64,000 nt of DNA from contig JBDRZL010000001.1 of NCBI GenBank assembly GCA_039803925.1, forward strand, positions 108,800-172,799, in the 5' to 3' direction. The notes below the pieces were generated by a model, which did not search any database, was not told the DNA's origin, and saw only the letters and a program-made list of their open reading frames with translations. This DNA is from a candidate division WOR-3 bacterium (lineage in GTDB: Bacteria; Hydrothermota; Hydrothermia; Hydrothermales; JAJRUZ01). The stretch's first letter is position 1. Every line of letters begins with the position of its first letter. Positions 49,113 to 58,221 of the stretch are shown piece after piece. The position numbers and the translations under genes are program-made.

Positions 49113-49613
49113 TTATCTATTCCTACATTTATCACATAACCTATAACCTTTTCTATCTGTATCATAAATAGAATTGGAAAAATACATAACACAATTTTCA
49201 TCAGAACAATGAGATAAACCTTTTAAGTGTCCAATTTCATGTATAATTTCCTTAGCTGTCCGCAAAATTAAAATATTTAAATCCTCCTTTTTACCATAAA
49301 AACTTTCCTTTAATCTTTTTATTGAAACAATTGACTTTTTTTCCCAGGGTAAAGCCAATCCGAAAATAAAATTTAAACCCTTTACATAAAGATCATTATC
49401 AGTTATATATAAAGTATAAGAATTCTTGTAAGACTTCAGTTTACTTAAAACACATTCAGCATCATACTGATTTCTTAAGGAATTAAAACAGCTATCAGGA
49501 AACTTTATTTCTTTCTCTATTAATATTTCCTCTTTATAAACTTCTTCAACAAAAATTTTAACCCTTTTCAGAAAATCTATATCAATTGAATTCAAAGGAA
49601 TTATATAAATCAT
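49113..49613 (-). CDS. amzA: Archaemetzincin-like zinc metalloprotease (M54)
   Basis: 166 residues. The C-terminal third carries the complete archaemetzincin signature: HEIGHLKGLSHC with three zinc His and catalytic Glu (about 120-131), then four residues to a Cys, C-V-M with the Met-turn, and after 16 residues CDKC, giving the extra zinc site. The N-terminal part (IPLNSIDIDFLKRVKIFVEE) also fits. Best known in archaea and some eukaryotes and uncommon in bacteria. Substrate unknown; no signal peptide, so cytoplasmic. Last gene of the minus operon, overlapping tsaE by 4 bases. Confidence 0.88.
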   Translation of the reverse strand: MIYIIPLNSIDIDFLKRVKIFVEEVYKEEILIEKEIKFPDSCFNSLRNQYDAECVLSKLKSYKNSYTLYITDNDLYVKGLNFIFGLALPWEKKSIVSIKRLKESFYGKKEDLNILILRTAKEIIHEIGHLKGLSHCSDENCVMYFSNSIYDTDRKGYRLCDKCRNR

Positions 49614-50038
49614 ATTTTTATAAATTTAAAAAAATCACTTATAAACTCTCTTTTGGTATCATTAATCACATTTATCCTTACTTCATAAGAATTTGGAAAA
49701 TTTAAATTTTTAACTATATAAGGCCATTCAACAAGAAAAATAGAATTTTCATCTATAATCTCTGATAAATTTAATTTTTTATCAATATCCTCAATATCAA
49801 TTCTATACAAATCAATGTGATAAATTTTTCCCTCAGGAATTTTATATTCATAAACATAAAGAAAAGAAGGACTCCTTACTATATCATAACCAAAATAAGA
49901 TAACACACCCCTTATAAAAGTTGTTTTACCGGAACCAAGAGAACCCTCAATTAAAAGAGATACAGGTGCTTTTATATTTTCTCCAACTTTTCTACCAAGT
50001 TCAAAGGTTTCAAGAGGAGAGTTTGTGATTATTTTCAT
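49610..50038 (-). CDS. tsaE: tRNA threonylcarbamoyladenosine biosynthesis ATPase TsaE
   Basis: ATPase of the t6A37 modification complex (TsaB-TsaD-TsaE). 142 residues: N-terminal TNSPLETFELGRKVGE, Walker A IEGSLGSGKTTFIRGVL (about 29-45), SPSFLYVYEYKIPEGKIYHI with the HIDLYRI motif (about 58-80), and FLVEWP (about 100), the usual TsaE landmarks. tsaB and tsaD are not adjacent. Overlaps coaX by 29 bases upstream and the metalloprotease by 4 downstream. Confidence 0.93.
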   Translation of the reverse strand: MKIITNSPLETFELGRKVGENIKAPVSLLIEGSLGSGKTTFIRGVLSYFGYDIVRSPSFLYVYEYKIPEGKIYHIDLYRIDIEDIDKKLNLSEIIDENSIFLVEWPYIVKNLNFPNSYEVRINVINDTKREFISDFFKFIKI

Positions 50039-50750
50039 ATCTCAATGATTTTATGTATACCCCATAAAGTGTTAAATAAGGAAATTGTAAAGTATTTTTT
50101 AAGTATTTTTTGTAAATAAAAGCATCTCCACCTGTTATTATAATTTTAAAATTTTTTCTATATTTTCTTTTTATCATATCTATAATTCCTTTAATTCCAA
50201 ATACTGTAACATTTTTTATACCAAAACTCACACATTCTTCTGTGCTTTTTCCTATAATTTTAAGACCTTTATGAATTTCATCCATTTTAATAAGAGCAGT
50301 TTTTTTACTTAATACCTCCAGCTGAGTTTTTGGTGATGGTATTATTAATCCTCCCTTAAAGTCACCATTTTTGAATGCTACATCTATTGTTATAGCGGTT
50401 CCAAAATCAATAACAATGACATCTTTTTTAAATAAATTTATAGCTGCATAAATATTAACTATTCTATCAATTCCCAGTTTCTCTTTATCAATGTAAGGAT
50501 TTTTAATTTCTTTAAAATCATTATTTTCAAAAAATTTAATTTTGAATTTTTCCATTAGCCTTTCCTTAATAAAAGGAACAACTGATATTCCATAAATTTT
50601 TGAGTTCTCATATTTGTTTTTTAATTTTTCAATTATTTTTGAAGAATTTTCCTTTCTATCTATAAAAACTTCTGGCTTTTCTTTTAAATTTTTGAATTTT
50701 CCTATTTTAATATTCTTATTACCTATATCAATACATATCACCTTATTCAT
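50010..50750 (-). CDS. coaX: Type III pantothenate kinase
   Basis: Phosphorylates pantothenate, first step of CoA synthesis. The ATG at 50750 is preferred (246 residues) since it begins directly with the ATP-binding MNKVICIDIGNKNIKIGKF; the open frame could extend 9 codons into birA. Further landmarks: GIDRIVNIYAA (about 90), the catalytic VIDFGTAITIDVA (about 113), GGLIIPSPKTQLEVL (about 130) and TGGDAFIY near the end. Actin-like ASKHA fold. Works upstream of CoaBC (37-38 kb). Overlaps birA by 8 bases. Confidence 0.91.
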   Translation of the reverse strand: MNKVICIDIGNKNIKIGKFKNLKEKPEVFIDRKENSSKIIEKLKNKYENSKIYGISVVPFIKERLMEKFKIKFFENNDFKEIKNPYIDKEKLGIDRIVNIYAAINLFKKDVIVIDFGTAITIDVAFKNGDFKGGLIIPSPKTQLEVLSKKTALIKMDEIHKGLKIIGKSTEECVSFGIKNVTVFGIKGIIDMIKRKYRKNFKIIITGGDAFIYKKYLKNTLQFPYLTLYGVYIKSLRYENNHKLSS

Positions 50751-51441
50751 CAATTTCTCTGAAATTGAAAATCTCAAAAAGCGGAAAATCTAAAACTTTA
50801 TCATTTGTTGAAACACTTATCATAAAATCATTTTTTATTTCCTTAAATACACCTCTAAAAATTTGGTTGTTATATAAAAATTCAACTTTTTTGTTAATCA
50901 TAACATTTTCTGAATATCTTTTATAAAGAGTTTCATAAGGAAGAGATGATATTTCCTCAATTTTTTCAATTATATCTTTTTTAAAGTTTTCTAAGTTAAA
51001 TTTTTTTCCTGTTAAAAGATAAAGGGAACTTGCCTCCTTTAAATCTAAAGGAAAAAAAGTTGTATTAACATTTATACCAATTCCACATATAAATTTATTT
51101 TCTGATTTTTCAATTAAAATACCACAAACCTTTTTCTTATTTATCATAATATCATTAGGAATTCTTATATAAGGTTTCAAATTAAATTCTTTAACTTTTT
51201 CTTCTATAAAAGTAAATGCTGAAACAGATGTTATTAAAAAAATATGCTTTTCATCTTCTATATCTGGTAAATAAAAAGAAAAATATAGACCCCCCACAGG
51301 TGAATAAAATAATCTATTTCCCCTTCCTTTTCCTTTTATCTGTTTCTCTGCAAAGACAAAAATTTTTTCTTTTTTTTCTGAGATATATTTTTTTATATAA
51401 TCCTGTGTTGAGAAAACTTCTTTAAGTTCTATAATTTTCAT
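50743..51441 (-). CDS. birA: Biotin-[acetyl-CoA-carboxylase] ligase
   Basis: Attaches biotin to the carrier protein of biotin-dependent carboxylases. 232 residues, catalytic and C-terminal domains only; no DNA-binding helix-turn-helix, so not a repressor. Active-site loop KGRGNRLFYSPVGGLYFSFY (about 36-55) and the biotin/ATP core RIPNDIMINKKKVCGILIE (about 94-112), where the usual KWPND reads RIPND. Overlaps the recombinase gene by 20 bases. Functional partner of the biotin carboxylase at the start of the window. Confidence 0.9.
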   Translation of the reverse strand: MKIIELKEVFSTQDYIKKYISEKKEKIFVFAEKQIKGKGRGNRLFYSPVGGLYFSFYLPDIEDEKHIFLITSVSAFTFIEEKVKEFNLKPYIRIPNDIMINKKKVCGILIEKSENKFICGIGINVNTTFFPLDLKEASSLYLLTGKKFNLENFKKDIIEKIEEISSLPYETLYKRYSENVMINKKVEFLYNNQIFRGVFKEIKNDFMISVSTNDKVLDFPLFEIFNFREIDE

Positions 51442-52327
51442 TTATTTTTTCTCTTGGATGAGTTTTTTTATAAATCCTTTTTATTTCCTTTAAGGAAAGG
51501 TTTGTGTAAATTTCTGTTGTTGAAAGAGAGGAGTGTCCTAAAAGTTCTTGAATACTTTTTAAATCAGCACCATGGTCAAGAAGATGTGTTGCAAAAGCAT
51601 GTCTCAGAAGATGAGGATGAATTCCAGAAATATTTGCTCTTTTTATAAAAATCTCATTTACAATTTTTCTTAAGGCGGGATAAGACAATTTTCTCCCTTT
51701 CTTTGTAGTGAATAAAAATATACTTTCTATTCCATATTTTTTTCTAATTTCCATAAAATTTAAAAGAAACTTAAAAGGTAATTCTGGAACAGGTATTATT
51801 CTTGTTTTATTTCCCTTACCTTTTATTCTTATTTCTCTAAGTCCTATGGAAACATCAGAAATTTTAATATCAATCAGTTCACTTGCTCTTATACCCAAAC
51901 CATATAAAAATTCAATGATTAATTTATTTCTGAAATCAATAAAATCTTCAGGTTCCCATTTTTCAAGAACATTTTTTATAATTTCCTCAGGAATAGTTTG
52001 TGGTAATTCTTTTTCCAGTTTCGGGACATGAATACCCTTTAAAGGATTTTCTTTTATTATTTTTTCTTTTAATAAGAATCTGAAAAAAACTTTTAAGGAA
52101 GATATTTTTCTTGCTATTGATTTTTTTCTGTATCCGTATTTTAAAAGATCTGCAAAATATTCTCTTAAATGAAAGGTTTCAATTTTTTCTGGTTCAAAAA
52201 TGTTATACTTTTCTTTTGCATAATCAAAAAATAAAGTTATATCCTTCTCATAGGATTTTAATGTGTGCTCAGAATAATTTTTTTGATACTTTAAAAAATC
52301 TAAAAAAAAGTGCAAATACTTAATCAA
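51422..52327 (-). CDS. xerD: Tyrosine recombinase XerC/XerD family
   Basis: Site-specific recombinase resolving chromosome dimers. 301 residues: N-terminal SAM-like core-binding domain (about 1-90), catalytic domain with Arg in GLGIRASELIDI (about 146), Lys in IRIKGKGNKTR, HPHLLRHAFATHLL (about 242-255), LGHSSLSTTEIYT (about 264-276) with the nucleophilic Tyr. All catalytic residues are present. Sits inside a housekeeping operon with no attachment site or phage gene near, which favours Xer over an integrase; XerC versus XerD cannot be decided. Confidence 0.9.
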   Translation of the reverse strand: MIKYLHFFLDFLKYQKNYSEHTLKSYEKDITLFFDYAKEKYNIFEPEKIETFHLREYFADLLKYGYRKKSIARKISSLKVFFRFLLKEKIIKENPLKGIHVPKLEKELPQTIPEEIIKNVLEKWEPEDFIDFRNKLIIEFLYGLGIRASELIDIKISDVSIGLREIRIKGKGNKTRIIPVPELPFKFLLNFMEIRKKYGIESIFLFTTKKGRKLSYPALRKIVNEIFIKRANISGIHPHLLRHAFATHLLDHGADLKSIQELLGHSSLSTTEIYTNLSLKEIKRIYKKTHPREKINENYRT

Positions 52328-52646
52328 TTTTAGGTTTAGTTACAAGTCTTTTAGGTTCTACAAGCATAATTATAGAAGGAATGTTAGCTCTTGATCTGTG
52401 TCTTATTCCTTTTTTTACTAAAATTCCTTCCCCTTCTTTTAAATTATATGTTCTTTCTTCTGTATCAATAAAAATTTCACCCTTTAATACAATAAATAAC
52501 TCATCTCCTTCTGTATGTGTATGAAAGGGAAATTCACCCTGGATTTTTGCTACCCTAACAGCAACATCCTCTATTTTGGCAATTTCAATTGGATTCCAGT
52601 ATTCTTCTTTATCTTCAAAAATTTTAAAAATCTGAATTTTTTCCAT
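52320..52646 (-). CDS. Small cupin-domain protein
   Basis: 108-residue single cupin barrel. Motif 1 FPFHTHTEGDELFIVLKGEI (about 38-57) gives two His and a Glu as metal ligands; motif 2 is GEGILVKKGIRHRSRAN (about 71-87) with the last His. No catalytic partner domain; such proteins range from isomerases to sensors, so no substrate is assigned. Start overlaps the lipoprotein gene by 23 bases and its end overlaps the recombinase gene by 8. Confidence 0.85.
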   Translation of the reverse strand: MEKIQIFKIFEDKEEYWNPIEIAKIEDVAVRVAKIQGEFPFHTHTEGDELFIVLKGEIFIDTEERTYNLKEGEGILVKKGIRHRSRANIPSIIMLVEPKRLVTKPKID

Positions 52647-53199
52647 TTTTAAAACCTATATCCATTTTGTCAATTTTTATATTAATATTAGCATTCTGTG
52701 TTACCATCATTATATTATAAGGTAAATCCTTTTCCCATACAATAATTATTTTTAATTCAGGTAATTTAATTTCCTTTATTTTTTCATTTTCATCAAAAAC
52801 AATTTCTATTCCACCTTCAAGTTTGAAAATATAATTTTTTTTGCTCTGAAAAGCCTTAATTAATTTTATGTTTGAAATATAATCAAGGGGGGAGAAGAAA
52901 ATCTTTATAAATAACAGGATGTTATCTTTAAGTTCTCCTTCAATTTTGTCTGAACCAAAGGGTGAGTAAAGGATAAGAGAAGTGTTTAAAGAATCGGATT
53001 CAAATTTAAATTTCCCTTTGTAGTAAAAATCATTTTCTAAAACTAAATCACCTTTTGAGTTTATAAATTCAATTTTACCTTTATGATTCTTTTTTAAAAG
53101 ATAAAAAAATTTTTCTTCAGGATTTTCTATTTTTACAAATTTAATGCAACCAAATAATAAAAAAAATATAAAAGTTAGATAACAATAAAAAATTTTCAA
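52624..53199 (-). CDS. Putative outer-membrane lipoprotein, LolA/LolB-like
   Basis: 191 residues beginning with a lipoprotein signal (about 1-17; lipobox LLFGC, Cys about 18). The mature part is beta-rich with strands such as KGKIEFINSKGDLVLENDFY and EGGIEIVFDENEKIKEI, the half-barrel pattern seen in LolA/LolB and DUF4292 proteins, which carry lipids or lipoproteins. The resemblance is by pattern only. One base separates it from pdxJ upstream. Confidence 0.55.
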   Translation of the reverse strand: MKIFYCYLTFIFFLLFGCIKFVKIENPEEKFFYLLKKNHKGKIEFINSKGDLVLENDFYYKGKFKFESDSLNTSLILYSPFGSDKIEGELKDNILLFIKIFFSPLDYISNIKLIKAFQSKKNYIFKLEGGIEIVFDENEKIKEIKLPELKIIIVWEKDLPYNIMMVTQNANINIKIDKMDIGFKNGKNSDF

Positions 53200-53200
53200 A

Positions 53201-53923
53201 TTAAATACCTTTTCGCATAAGAATTTCCCTATATTCTTTTACAACATTGTATAAGCCTGATAAAACACTATCTGCAATAATTGCAAAACCAATAGAAACT
53301 TCTTCAATTTCCTCAATTTCAAGAAGTGGAATTAAAGTCTGACGAGTAAGTCCATGTCCTGCTCGAACTTTAAGACCTAAAGAATGGGCAAATTTAGCAC
53401 TGGTTTTAAGCCTCTCTATTTCTTTTTCTCTATCTTCTCCATAAGATTTTACATAGGAATTTGTGTTAAGTTCAACAGCATCCACACCCAGATCCTTTGC
53501 AATTTTTATCATTTCTTTATCCGGCTCTATGAAAAGACTTACATTTATACCATTTTTTTTAAGGTTTTTGATCGGCTCTTTTAATTCATCCTTCATTTTT
53601 TTGAGATCAAGACCACCTTCTGTAGTTATTTCACTTTCCTTTTCTGGAACAATTGTTACCCAGTGGGGTTTTACTTTTATAGCAAAATTAATAAAATCAA
53701 CACACATTTCCAAATTCAATTCTCCTGAAATGTGTTTTTTTAATTTTTCAACATCTTCCTCCTTTATATGTCTTTTATCTAATCTTATATGACAGGTTAT
53801 CCCACTTGCACCTGCTTGTTCTGCAATAATAGCTGCTAAAAGAGGATCAGGAAATTTTTCTTTTCTTGCTTCTCTTAAAGTAGCAATATGATCAATATTT
53901 ACACTTAATTTAATTGGTTTCAT
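53201..53923 (-). CDS. pdxJ: Pyridoxine 5'-phosphate synthase
   Basis: Condenses 1-deoxyxylulose-5-phosphate with 3-amino-1-hydroxyacetone phosphate in de novo vitamin B6 synthesis. 240 residues: LSVNIDHIATLREARKEKFP (about 6-25), GITCHIRLDKRHIKEEDV (about 41-58), FIEPDKEMIKIA (about 131), VELNTNSY (about 151), AGHGLT (about 193) and SIGFAIIADSVLSGL (about 215). All family landmarks are present. pdxA is not in the window. Directly adjoins maeB with no gap. Confidence 0.95.
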   Translation of the reverse strand: MKPIKLSVNIDHIATLREARKEKFPDPLLAAIIAEQAGASGITCHIRLDKRHIKEEDVEKLKKHISGELNLEMCVDFINFAIKVKPHWVTIVPEKESEITTEGGLDLKKMKDELKEPIKNLKKNGINVSLFIEPDKEMIKIAKDLGVDAVELNTNSYVKSYGEDREKEIERLKTSAKFAHSLGLKVRAGHGLTRQTLIPLLEIEEIEEVSIGFAIIADSVLSGLYNVVKEYREILMRKGI

Positions 53924-56179
53924 TTAAAGTTTCAACTTCTTCTGTGCATCTCTTGCAACAACAGCTGTCATATTCACAATATCTTGAACATCATCACCTT
54001 TCTGCAATACACAGGTAGCCATTTTTGTTCCAAGAAGAATTGGACCTATAACCTGGGCATTTCCAAGTCTCTGAAGTATTTTATATGAAATGTTAGCAGC
54101 ATCAAGATTTGGGAAAATTAAAATATTTGCCCTTTCCTTTAATTCTGAAAAAGGATAGAATTCTTCAATAATTTCAGGAACAAGAGCAGTATCAGCTTGC
54201 ATTTCCCCTTCTGCAATGATTTCAGGATATTTTCTTTTGAAAATTTTAACTGCTTCACTTACCTTTTCTGCTTCCTTTACCCTTACACTACCAAAGTTTG
54301 AGAAAGATAAAAATGCTATCTTAGGTTCTATTCCAAGGTCTTTTGCAAAATTAGCAGTAAGAGAAGCTATCTCTGCGAGAGTTTCAGAATCAGGATTTAT
54401 GTTTATTGTCGCATCGGCAAATAAAAATACTTCCTTTTCAATTAAAAGAATATATAATCCAGCCACAGTTTTTGTGTTTTCCTCAGTTTTTATAATCTGA
54501 AGTATTGGTTTTAAGGCATTTGCGTAATCCATTGTAAGCCCTGCTATAAGACCATGGGCATCGCCCTCGTGAACCATCATAGAACCGAAAACAATAGGAT
54601 TAGAAAGAGAAAAGTATGCCCATTGTTTTGTAATTCCCTTTCTTTCTCTTATTTTAAAAAGTTTTTCTGCATAAATTTCCCTTTTTAAAGACAAAACAGG
54701 GTCAATTATTTCATACTCAAAGTTTAATTTTAAGTTTTTTATTTTCTGTTCTATTATTTCTTTTCTACCAAGTAAAACTGGAAAAGCAATTCCATCATTT
54801 GATACGATATTACAGGCTCTTATTATCTTTTCATGTTCTCCTTCAGCATAGGCAATTTTCATAAGTTTTCTCTTTGCTTCCTGAATAATAATATGCATTA
54901 CTCTTCCACCTTTCATTACTTTTTCCTTTAATTTTTCCCTGTATTCTTCAATGTCAATTTTTAATCTTGCAACACCAGTTTCAATTGCAGCCTTTGCAAC
55001 AGCAGGTGCTTCCCAGTATAAAACTCGTGGATCAAGTGGTTTTGGAATTATGTAATCTTTTCCAAATTCAATCCTTTTTACTCCATATGCTTTTGCAACT
55101 GAATCAGGAACATCTTCTTTAGCAAGTTCTGCAAGGGCTTTTGCAGCAGCAAGTTTCATTTCATCATTGATTTTTCTTGCTCTCACATCAAGTGCTCCTC
55201 TGAAAATAAAAGGAAAACCAAGAACATTATTGATCTGATTTGGATAATCACTTCTTCCAGTGGCAACAATTGCATCAGGTCTTGCAGCCCTTGCATCCTC
55301 ATAACTTATTTCTGGAATAGGATTTGCCATTGCAAAAATTATTGGTTTATCTGCCATTTTTTTAACCATTTCTTTTGTAACAACATTCCCGATTGAAAGC
55401 CCAACAAAAACGTCAGCTCCTTCAAGGGCTTCTGCAAGGGTTCTTTTATCAGTTTCTTGAGCAAATTCCTCCTTAAATTTATTCATACCCTCTTTTCTAC
55501 CTTTGTAAATAACACCTTTTGTGTCACACATTATTAGATTTTCCTTTTTAACACCTAAAAGAAAGTAAAATCTGGCACTTGCAATTGCTGAAGCACCTGC
55601 TCCGTTAAATACAACCTTTATTTTGTCAATTTTTTTACCAGTTAGTTCAAGAGCATTTAAAAGAGCAGCACCAGAAATAATTGCGGTTCCATGCTGATCA
55701 TCATGAAAAACAGGTATATCAAGTTCTTCTTTTAATCTTTCCTCAATTTCAAAACATTCAGGAGCCTTTACATCTTCAAGATTTATTCCTCCAAAAGTTG
55801 GGGAAATGAGTTTAACTGTTCTTATAAATTCTTCTACATCTTCGGTATCAATTTCAATATCAATTGCATCAACATCGGCAAATCTTTTAAAAAGAACACA
55901 TTTTCCCTCCATTACTGGTTTTCCAGCAAGTGCGCCAATATTCCCGAGTCCTAATACAGCAGTTCCATTAGAAATAACTGCAACGAGATTACCTTTTGTT
56001 GTATATTCGTAGGCAAGTAAAGGGTCTTTTTCTATTTCAAGACACGGTTCTGCAACACCAGGAGTATAGGCAAGAGAAAGATCCCTCTGAGTTTCGCAGG
56101 GTTTTGTAAGTTTTATTTCTAATTTTCCCTTTTTTCCTTTTGAATGATACTCAAGAGCTTCCTGTTTTGTTATTTTCAT
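53924..56179 (-). CDS. maeB: NADP-dependent malic enzyme with C-terminal phosphotransacetylase-like domain
   Basis: Decarboxylates malate to pyruvate with NAD(P). 751 residues of the MaeB hybrid type: malic enzyme domain (about 1-420; [74 protein letters not shown]) then a phosphotransacetylase-like domain (about 430-751; [43 protein letters not shown]), which in MaeB usually senses acetyl-CoA rather than catalyses. Shine-Dalgarno AAAGGAAA. A dyad AGGG-N7-CCCT lies 26 bases upstream, almost identical to one near fbp. Confidence 0.93.
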   Translation of the reverse strand: MKITKQEALEYHSKGKKGKLEIKLTKPCETQRDLSLAYTPGVAEPCLEIEKDPLLAYEYTTKGNLVAVISNGTAVLGLGNIGALAGKPVMEGKCVLFKRFADVDAIDIEIDTEDVEEFIRTVKLISPTFGGINLEDVKAPECFEIEERLKEELDIPVFHDDQHGTAIISGAALLNALELTGKKIDKIKVVFNGAGASAIASARFYFLLGVKKENLIMCDTKGVIYKGRKEGMNKFKEEFAQETDKRTLAEALEGADVFVGLSIGNVVTKEMVKKMADKPIIFAMANPIPEISYEDARAARPDAIVATGRSDYPNQINNVLGFPFIFRGALDVRARKINDEMKLAAAKALAELAKEDVPDSVAKAYGVKRIEFGKDYIIPKPLDPRVLYWEAPAVAKAAIETGVARLKIDIEEYREKLKEKVMKGGRVMHIIIQEAKRKLMKIAYAEGEHEKIIRACNIVSNDGIAFPVLLGRKEIIEQKIKNLKLNFEYEIIDPVLSLKREIYAEKLFKIRERKGITKQWAYFSLSNPIVFGSMMVHEGDAHGLIAGLTMDYANALKPILQIIKTEENTKTVAGLYILLIEKEVFLFADATININPDSETLAEIASLTANFAKDLGIEPKIAFLSFSNFGSVRVKEAEKVSEAVKIFKRKYPEIIAEGEMQADTALVPEIIEEFYPFSELKERANILIFPNLDAANISYKILQRLGNAQVIGPILLGTKMATCVLQKGDDVQDIVNMTAVVARDAQKKLKL

Positions 56180-56204
56180 TTAAATTTCCTTTTAAAGATT
56201 AATT

Positions 56205-56219
56205 AGGGAATTTAACCCT
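56205..56219 (-). promoter_or_regulatory. Candidate operator dyad upstream of maeB
   Basis: AGGGTTAAATTCCCT on the minus strand (AGGG-N7-CCCT), spanning the ruvX stop and lying 26 bases before the maeB ATG. It matches 13 of 15 positions of the dyad at 58850-58864 near fbp. Could also be a small hairpin in mRNA. Confidence 0.35.
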
Positions 56220-56619
56220 CCTTCTTTATGTCTTTTTTATTATACATAAAATTTAGGTAATCTTGCAATATATAGGCTGCTGATATTGAGTGAATTTCCT
56301 TTTTTTTATGCTTACTTGCAAGCTTAGAGGAATTCCATTCATCCCAGTAAACTACCTTTATATTATATTTTCTTTCAATTTTTTCACCTTCCTTTTTTAT
56401 TTCTTCAGAAATTTTCAAACCTTCTCCTTTTATGGAACGGGGTTCTCCAAAAACAATTAAGTAAGGTTTATATTTCTCTATTAATTCTTTAATAGTTTTT
56501 TTAAAACTTTTTTTTCTTTTATCGATTTCAAAAAGTGGAGAAGATATGCATTCTCTCTCATCTGAAATTGCAAAACCCACAAATCTTTCACCATAATCAA
56601 TTCCTAATATTCTTCCCAA
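56212..56619 (-). CDS. ruvX: YqgF/RuvX family RNase H-like resolvase
   Basis: RNase H-fold nuclease of the YqgF family (putative Holliday-junction resolvase; 16S rRNA 5' end processing in E. coli). 135 residues: LGIDYGERFVGFAISDE (about 4-20) with the first catalytic Asp, VFGEPRSIKGE (about 57-67), VVYWDEWNSSKLASK (about 95-109) and HSISAAYILQDYL (about 115). Normal length. Three bases separate it from the permease gene upstream. Confidence 0.88.
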   Translation of the reverse strand: MGRILGIDYGERFVGFAISDERECISSPLFEIDKRKKSFKKTIKELIEKYKPYLIVFGEPRSIKGEGLKISEEIKKEGEKIERKYNIKVVYWDEWNSSKLASKHKKKEIHSISAAYILQDYLNFMYNKKDIKKEG

Positions 56620-56622
56620 AAT

Positions 56623-58221
56623 TTAGAACTCCATTTTTTTAATTTTTACATCTAAAATAATTTTAAAAATCATAAACAGGGAAAAAGATAAAATTAAAAG
56701 GAGCAAAATTTCAAAAAAGAAATTACTTTTTAAAACATAATAGAATCCATGGAGGGGTTTTTGTATGAGAATATAAATGGAAACTAAAAGATAAAGAATT
56801 AAACTTATCGCTGTTAAAAAACCACCAGGTCCTGAGGCAATTTTTGTAGGATTTTTTTCATTAAAATGAGGTAAAATATAACCTGTTGATAGTGAAATAA
56901 AGGTTAAAATAAAAACAAATAAGGGTAAAATAATAATAAAAAGTAAAGTTAAATCTTTAAAAAATCTAACTTTTAAGGAAAAATGTGTTAAAAAAAATAA
57001 AGTATAACCTAAAATAATCAATAAAAAGAAGTATAAAAGAAGTTGGAAGTAAAAAAATTTAAAAAGATTTTGTCCTGAATAATAAAAAATAGTTATTCCT
57101 TTTTCTTCAAGAGAAGGAGCAGGATATATAAATCTAATTGCTATTGTAATTAAAAGGTATATTATAAAAGTAAAGTTGGCGAAAATTATTAAAATATGAA
57201 AGGTAGGATAATCAATACCTATCCCTTTACCTCTAACAGAGATAACATATAAAACAAATAACAAAATTAAAAAAAGAAATTGTGATAATTGGGTGTAATT
57301 TCTGTAAAAACTTTTTAATTCCTTCTGAAGGAAAATTAATTTAGATTTTCTTCCACCTTTCCCCCCTTTTAGGGTTAGTTTTCTATGATATATCTCATCA
57401 AATGGTAAAGAAATAAGGAGGATAAATAGAAGGGAGTTAAAAATTAAAAAAAGTAAAAAAATTAAGAGGTTATTTTTAATAAGAATAAAGCTTGAAAAAA
57501 ACCAGTTAGAAGGCAAAAAATATGGAGACATCGTTCCAGCTTTTTTCAAAATCTGAATTGCTTCATCTATACTTTTAGCGTCAAAAATTTTAAAGCTCTC
57601 AGGTTTTAAAAATTTAAAATAAAGGAATATGAAGACGGAAAATAATGCTCCGTAAAAAAGGGGTAATAACTCTCTTTTTAAAAAAGGTGAGAGTTTTACA
57701 AATAAATAAAAAAGAAGAATACCAAGTAAACCTGATGATAGAATATAAAGTAAAAAGTTCAAATATAAAAAAAATAAATTAATACCTTTTAGTTTAAATA
57801 CATTCAAATAAGAAAGAATTAAAGGAATAAGGAATATTAAAGGAACCCAGGAAGAGTAAATAATTATTTCTAAAAATTTAAAAGAAAATATACTTTCCTT
57901 TTTTAAAGGAAACTTGTATAAAAAGGGAAGTTCATCATCTTCAAAAAATAAAGAAAAACTTCCAACTATGTTAGAAAGGGTAAGGAAAAAGAAGGTGCCC
58001 ATAAGAGTAAAGTCAAGAAATTTTTGTGAAACAATTATTCCAAGAACAGGAATTTTAGACATAAAATTAAAGAATCTAAACAAAATGTAATATATTAAAA
58101 CAAAAAGAATAGTGCCGAGCACAAAGGGTATTGAAATTCTTTTCCAGAAAGAAAAGGATTTTAATATATTTTTAAAAATTTTTAACTTTAAAATAGAAAT
58201 TAGAACAAATTCTCCTATCAA
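56623..58221 (-). CDS. Polytopic membrane protein, ABC-2 permease-like
   Basis: 532 residues with about twelve hydrophobic helices, arranged in two halves around a basic cytoplasmic loop (about 280-300: HRKLTLKGGKGGRKSKLI then LQKELKSFYRNYTQ). The KELKSFYRN-type element after the loop and the layout FPLKKESIFSFKF (about 103) resemble ABC-2 exporters of the bacteriocin/putative exporter group. No ATPase gene lies next to it, so the transport role and substrate are uncertain. Overlaps cysC by 4 bases. Confidence 0.6.
   Translation of the reverse strand: MIGEFVLISILKLKIFKNILKSFSFWKRISIPFVLGTILFVLIYYILFRFFNFMSKIPVLGIIVSQKFLDFTLMGTFFFLTLSNIVGSFSLFFEDDELPFLYKFPLKKESIFSFKFLEIIIYSSWVPLIFLIPLILSYLNVFKLKGINLFFLYLNFLLYILSSGLLGILLFYLFVKLSPFLKRELLPLFYGALFSVFIFLYFKFLKPESFKIFDAKSIDEAIQILKKAGTMSPYFLPSNWFFSSFILIKNNLLIFLLFLIFNSLLFILLISLPFDEIYHRKLTLKGGKGGRKSKLIFLQKELKSFYRNYTQLSQFLFLILLFVLYVISVRGKGIGIDYPTFHILIIFANFTFIIYLLITIAIRFIYPAPSLEEKGITIFYYSGQNLFKFFYFQLLLYFFLLIILGYTLFFLTHFSLKVRFFKDLTLLFIIILPLFVFILTFISLSTGYILPHFNEKNPTKIASGPGGFLTAISLILYLLVSIYILIQKPLHGFYYVLKSNFFFEILLLLILSFSLFMIFKIILDVKIKKMEF

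Noticed and set aside
51422..52327. Integrase of a mobile element
   Set aside because: No attachment site, phage gene or compositional break; it is embedded in a housekeeping operon with 8-20 base overlaps, as Xer genes often are.
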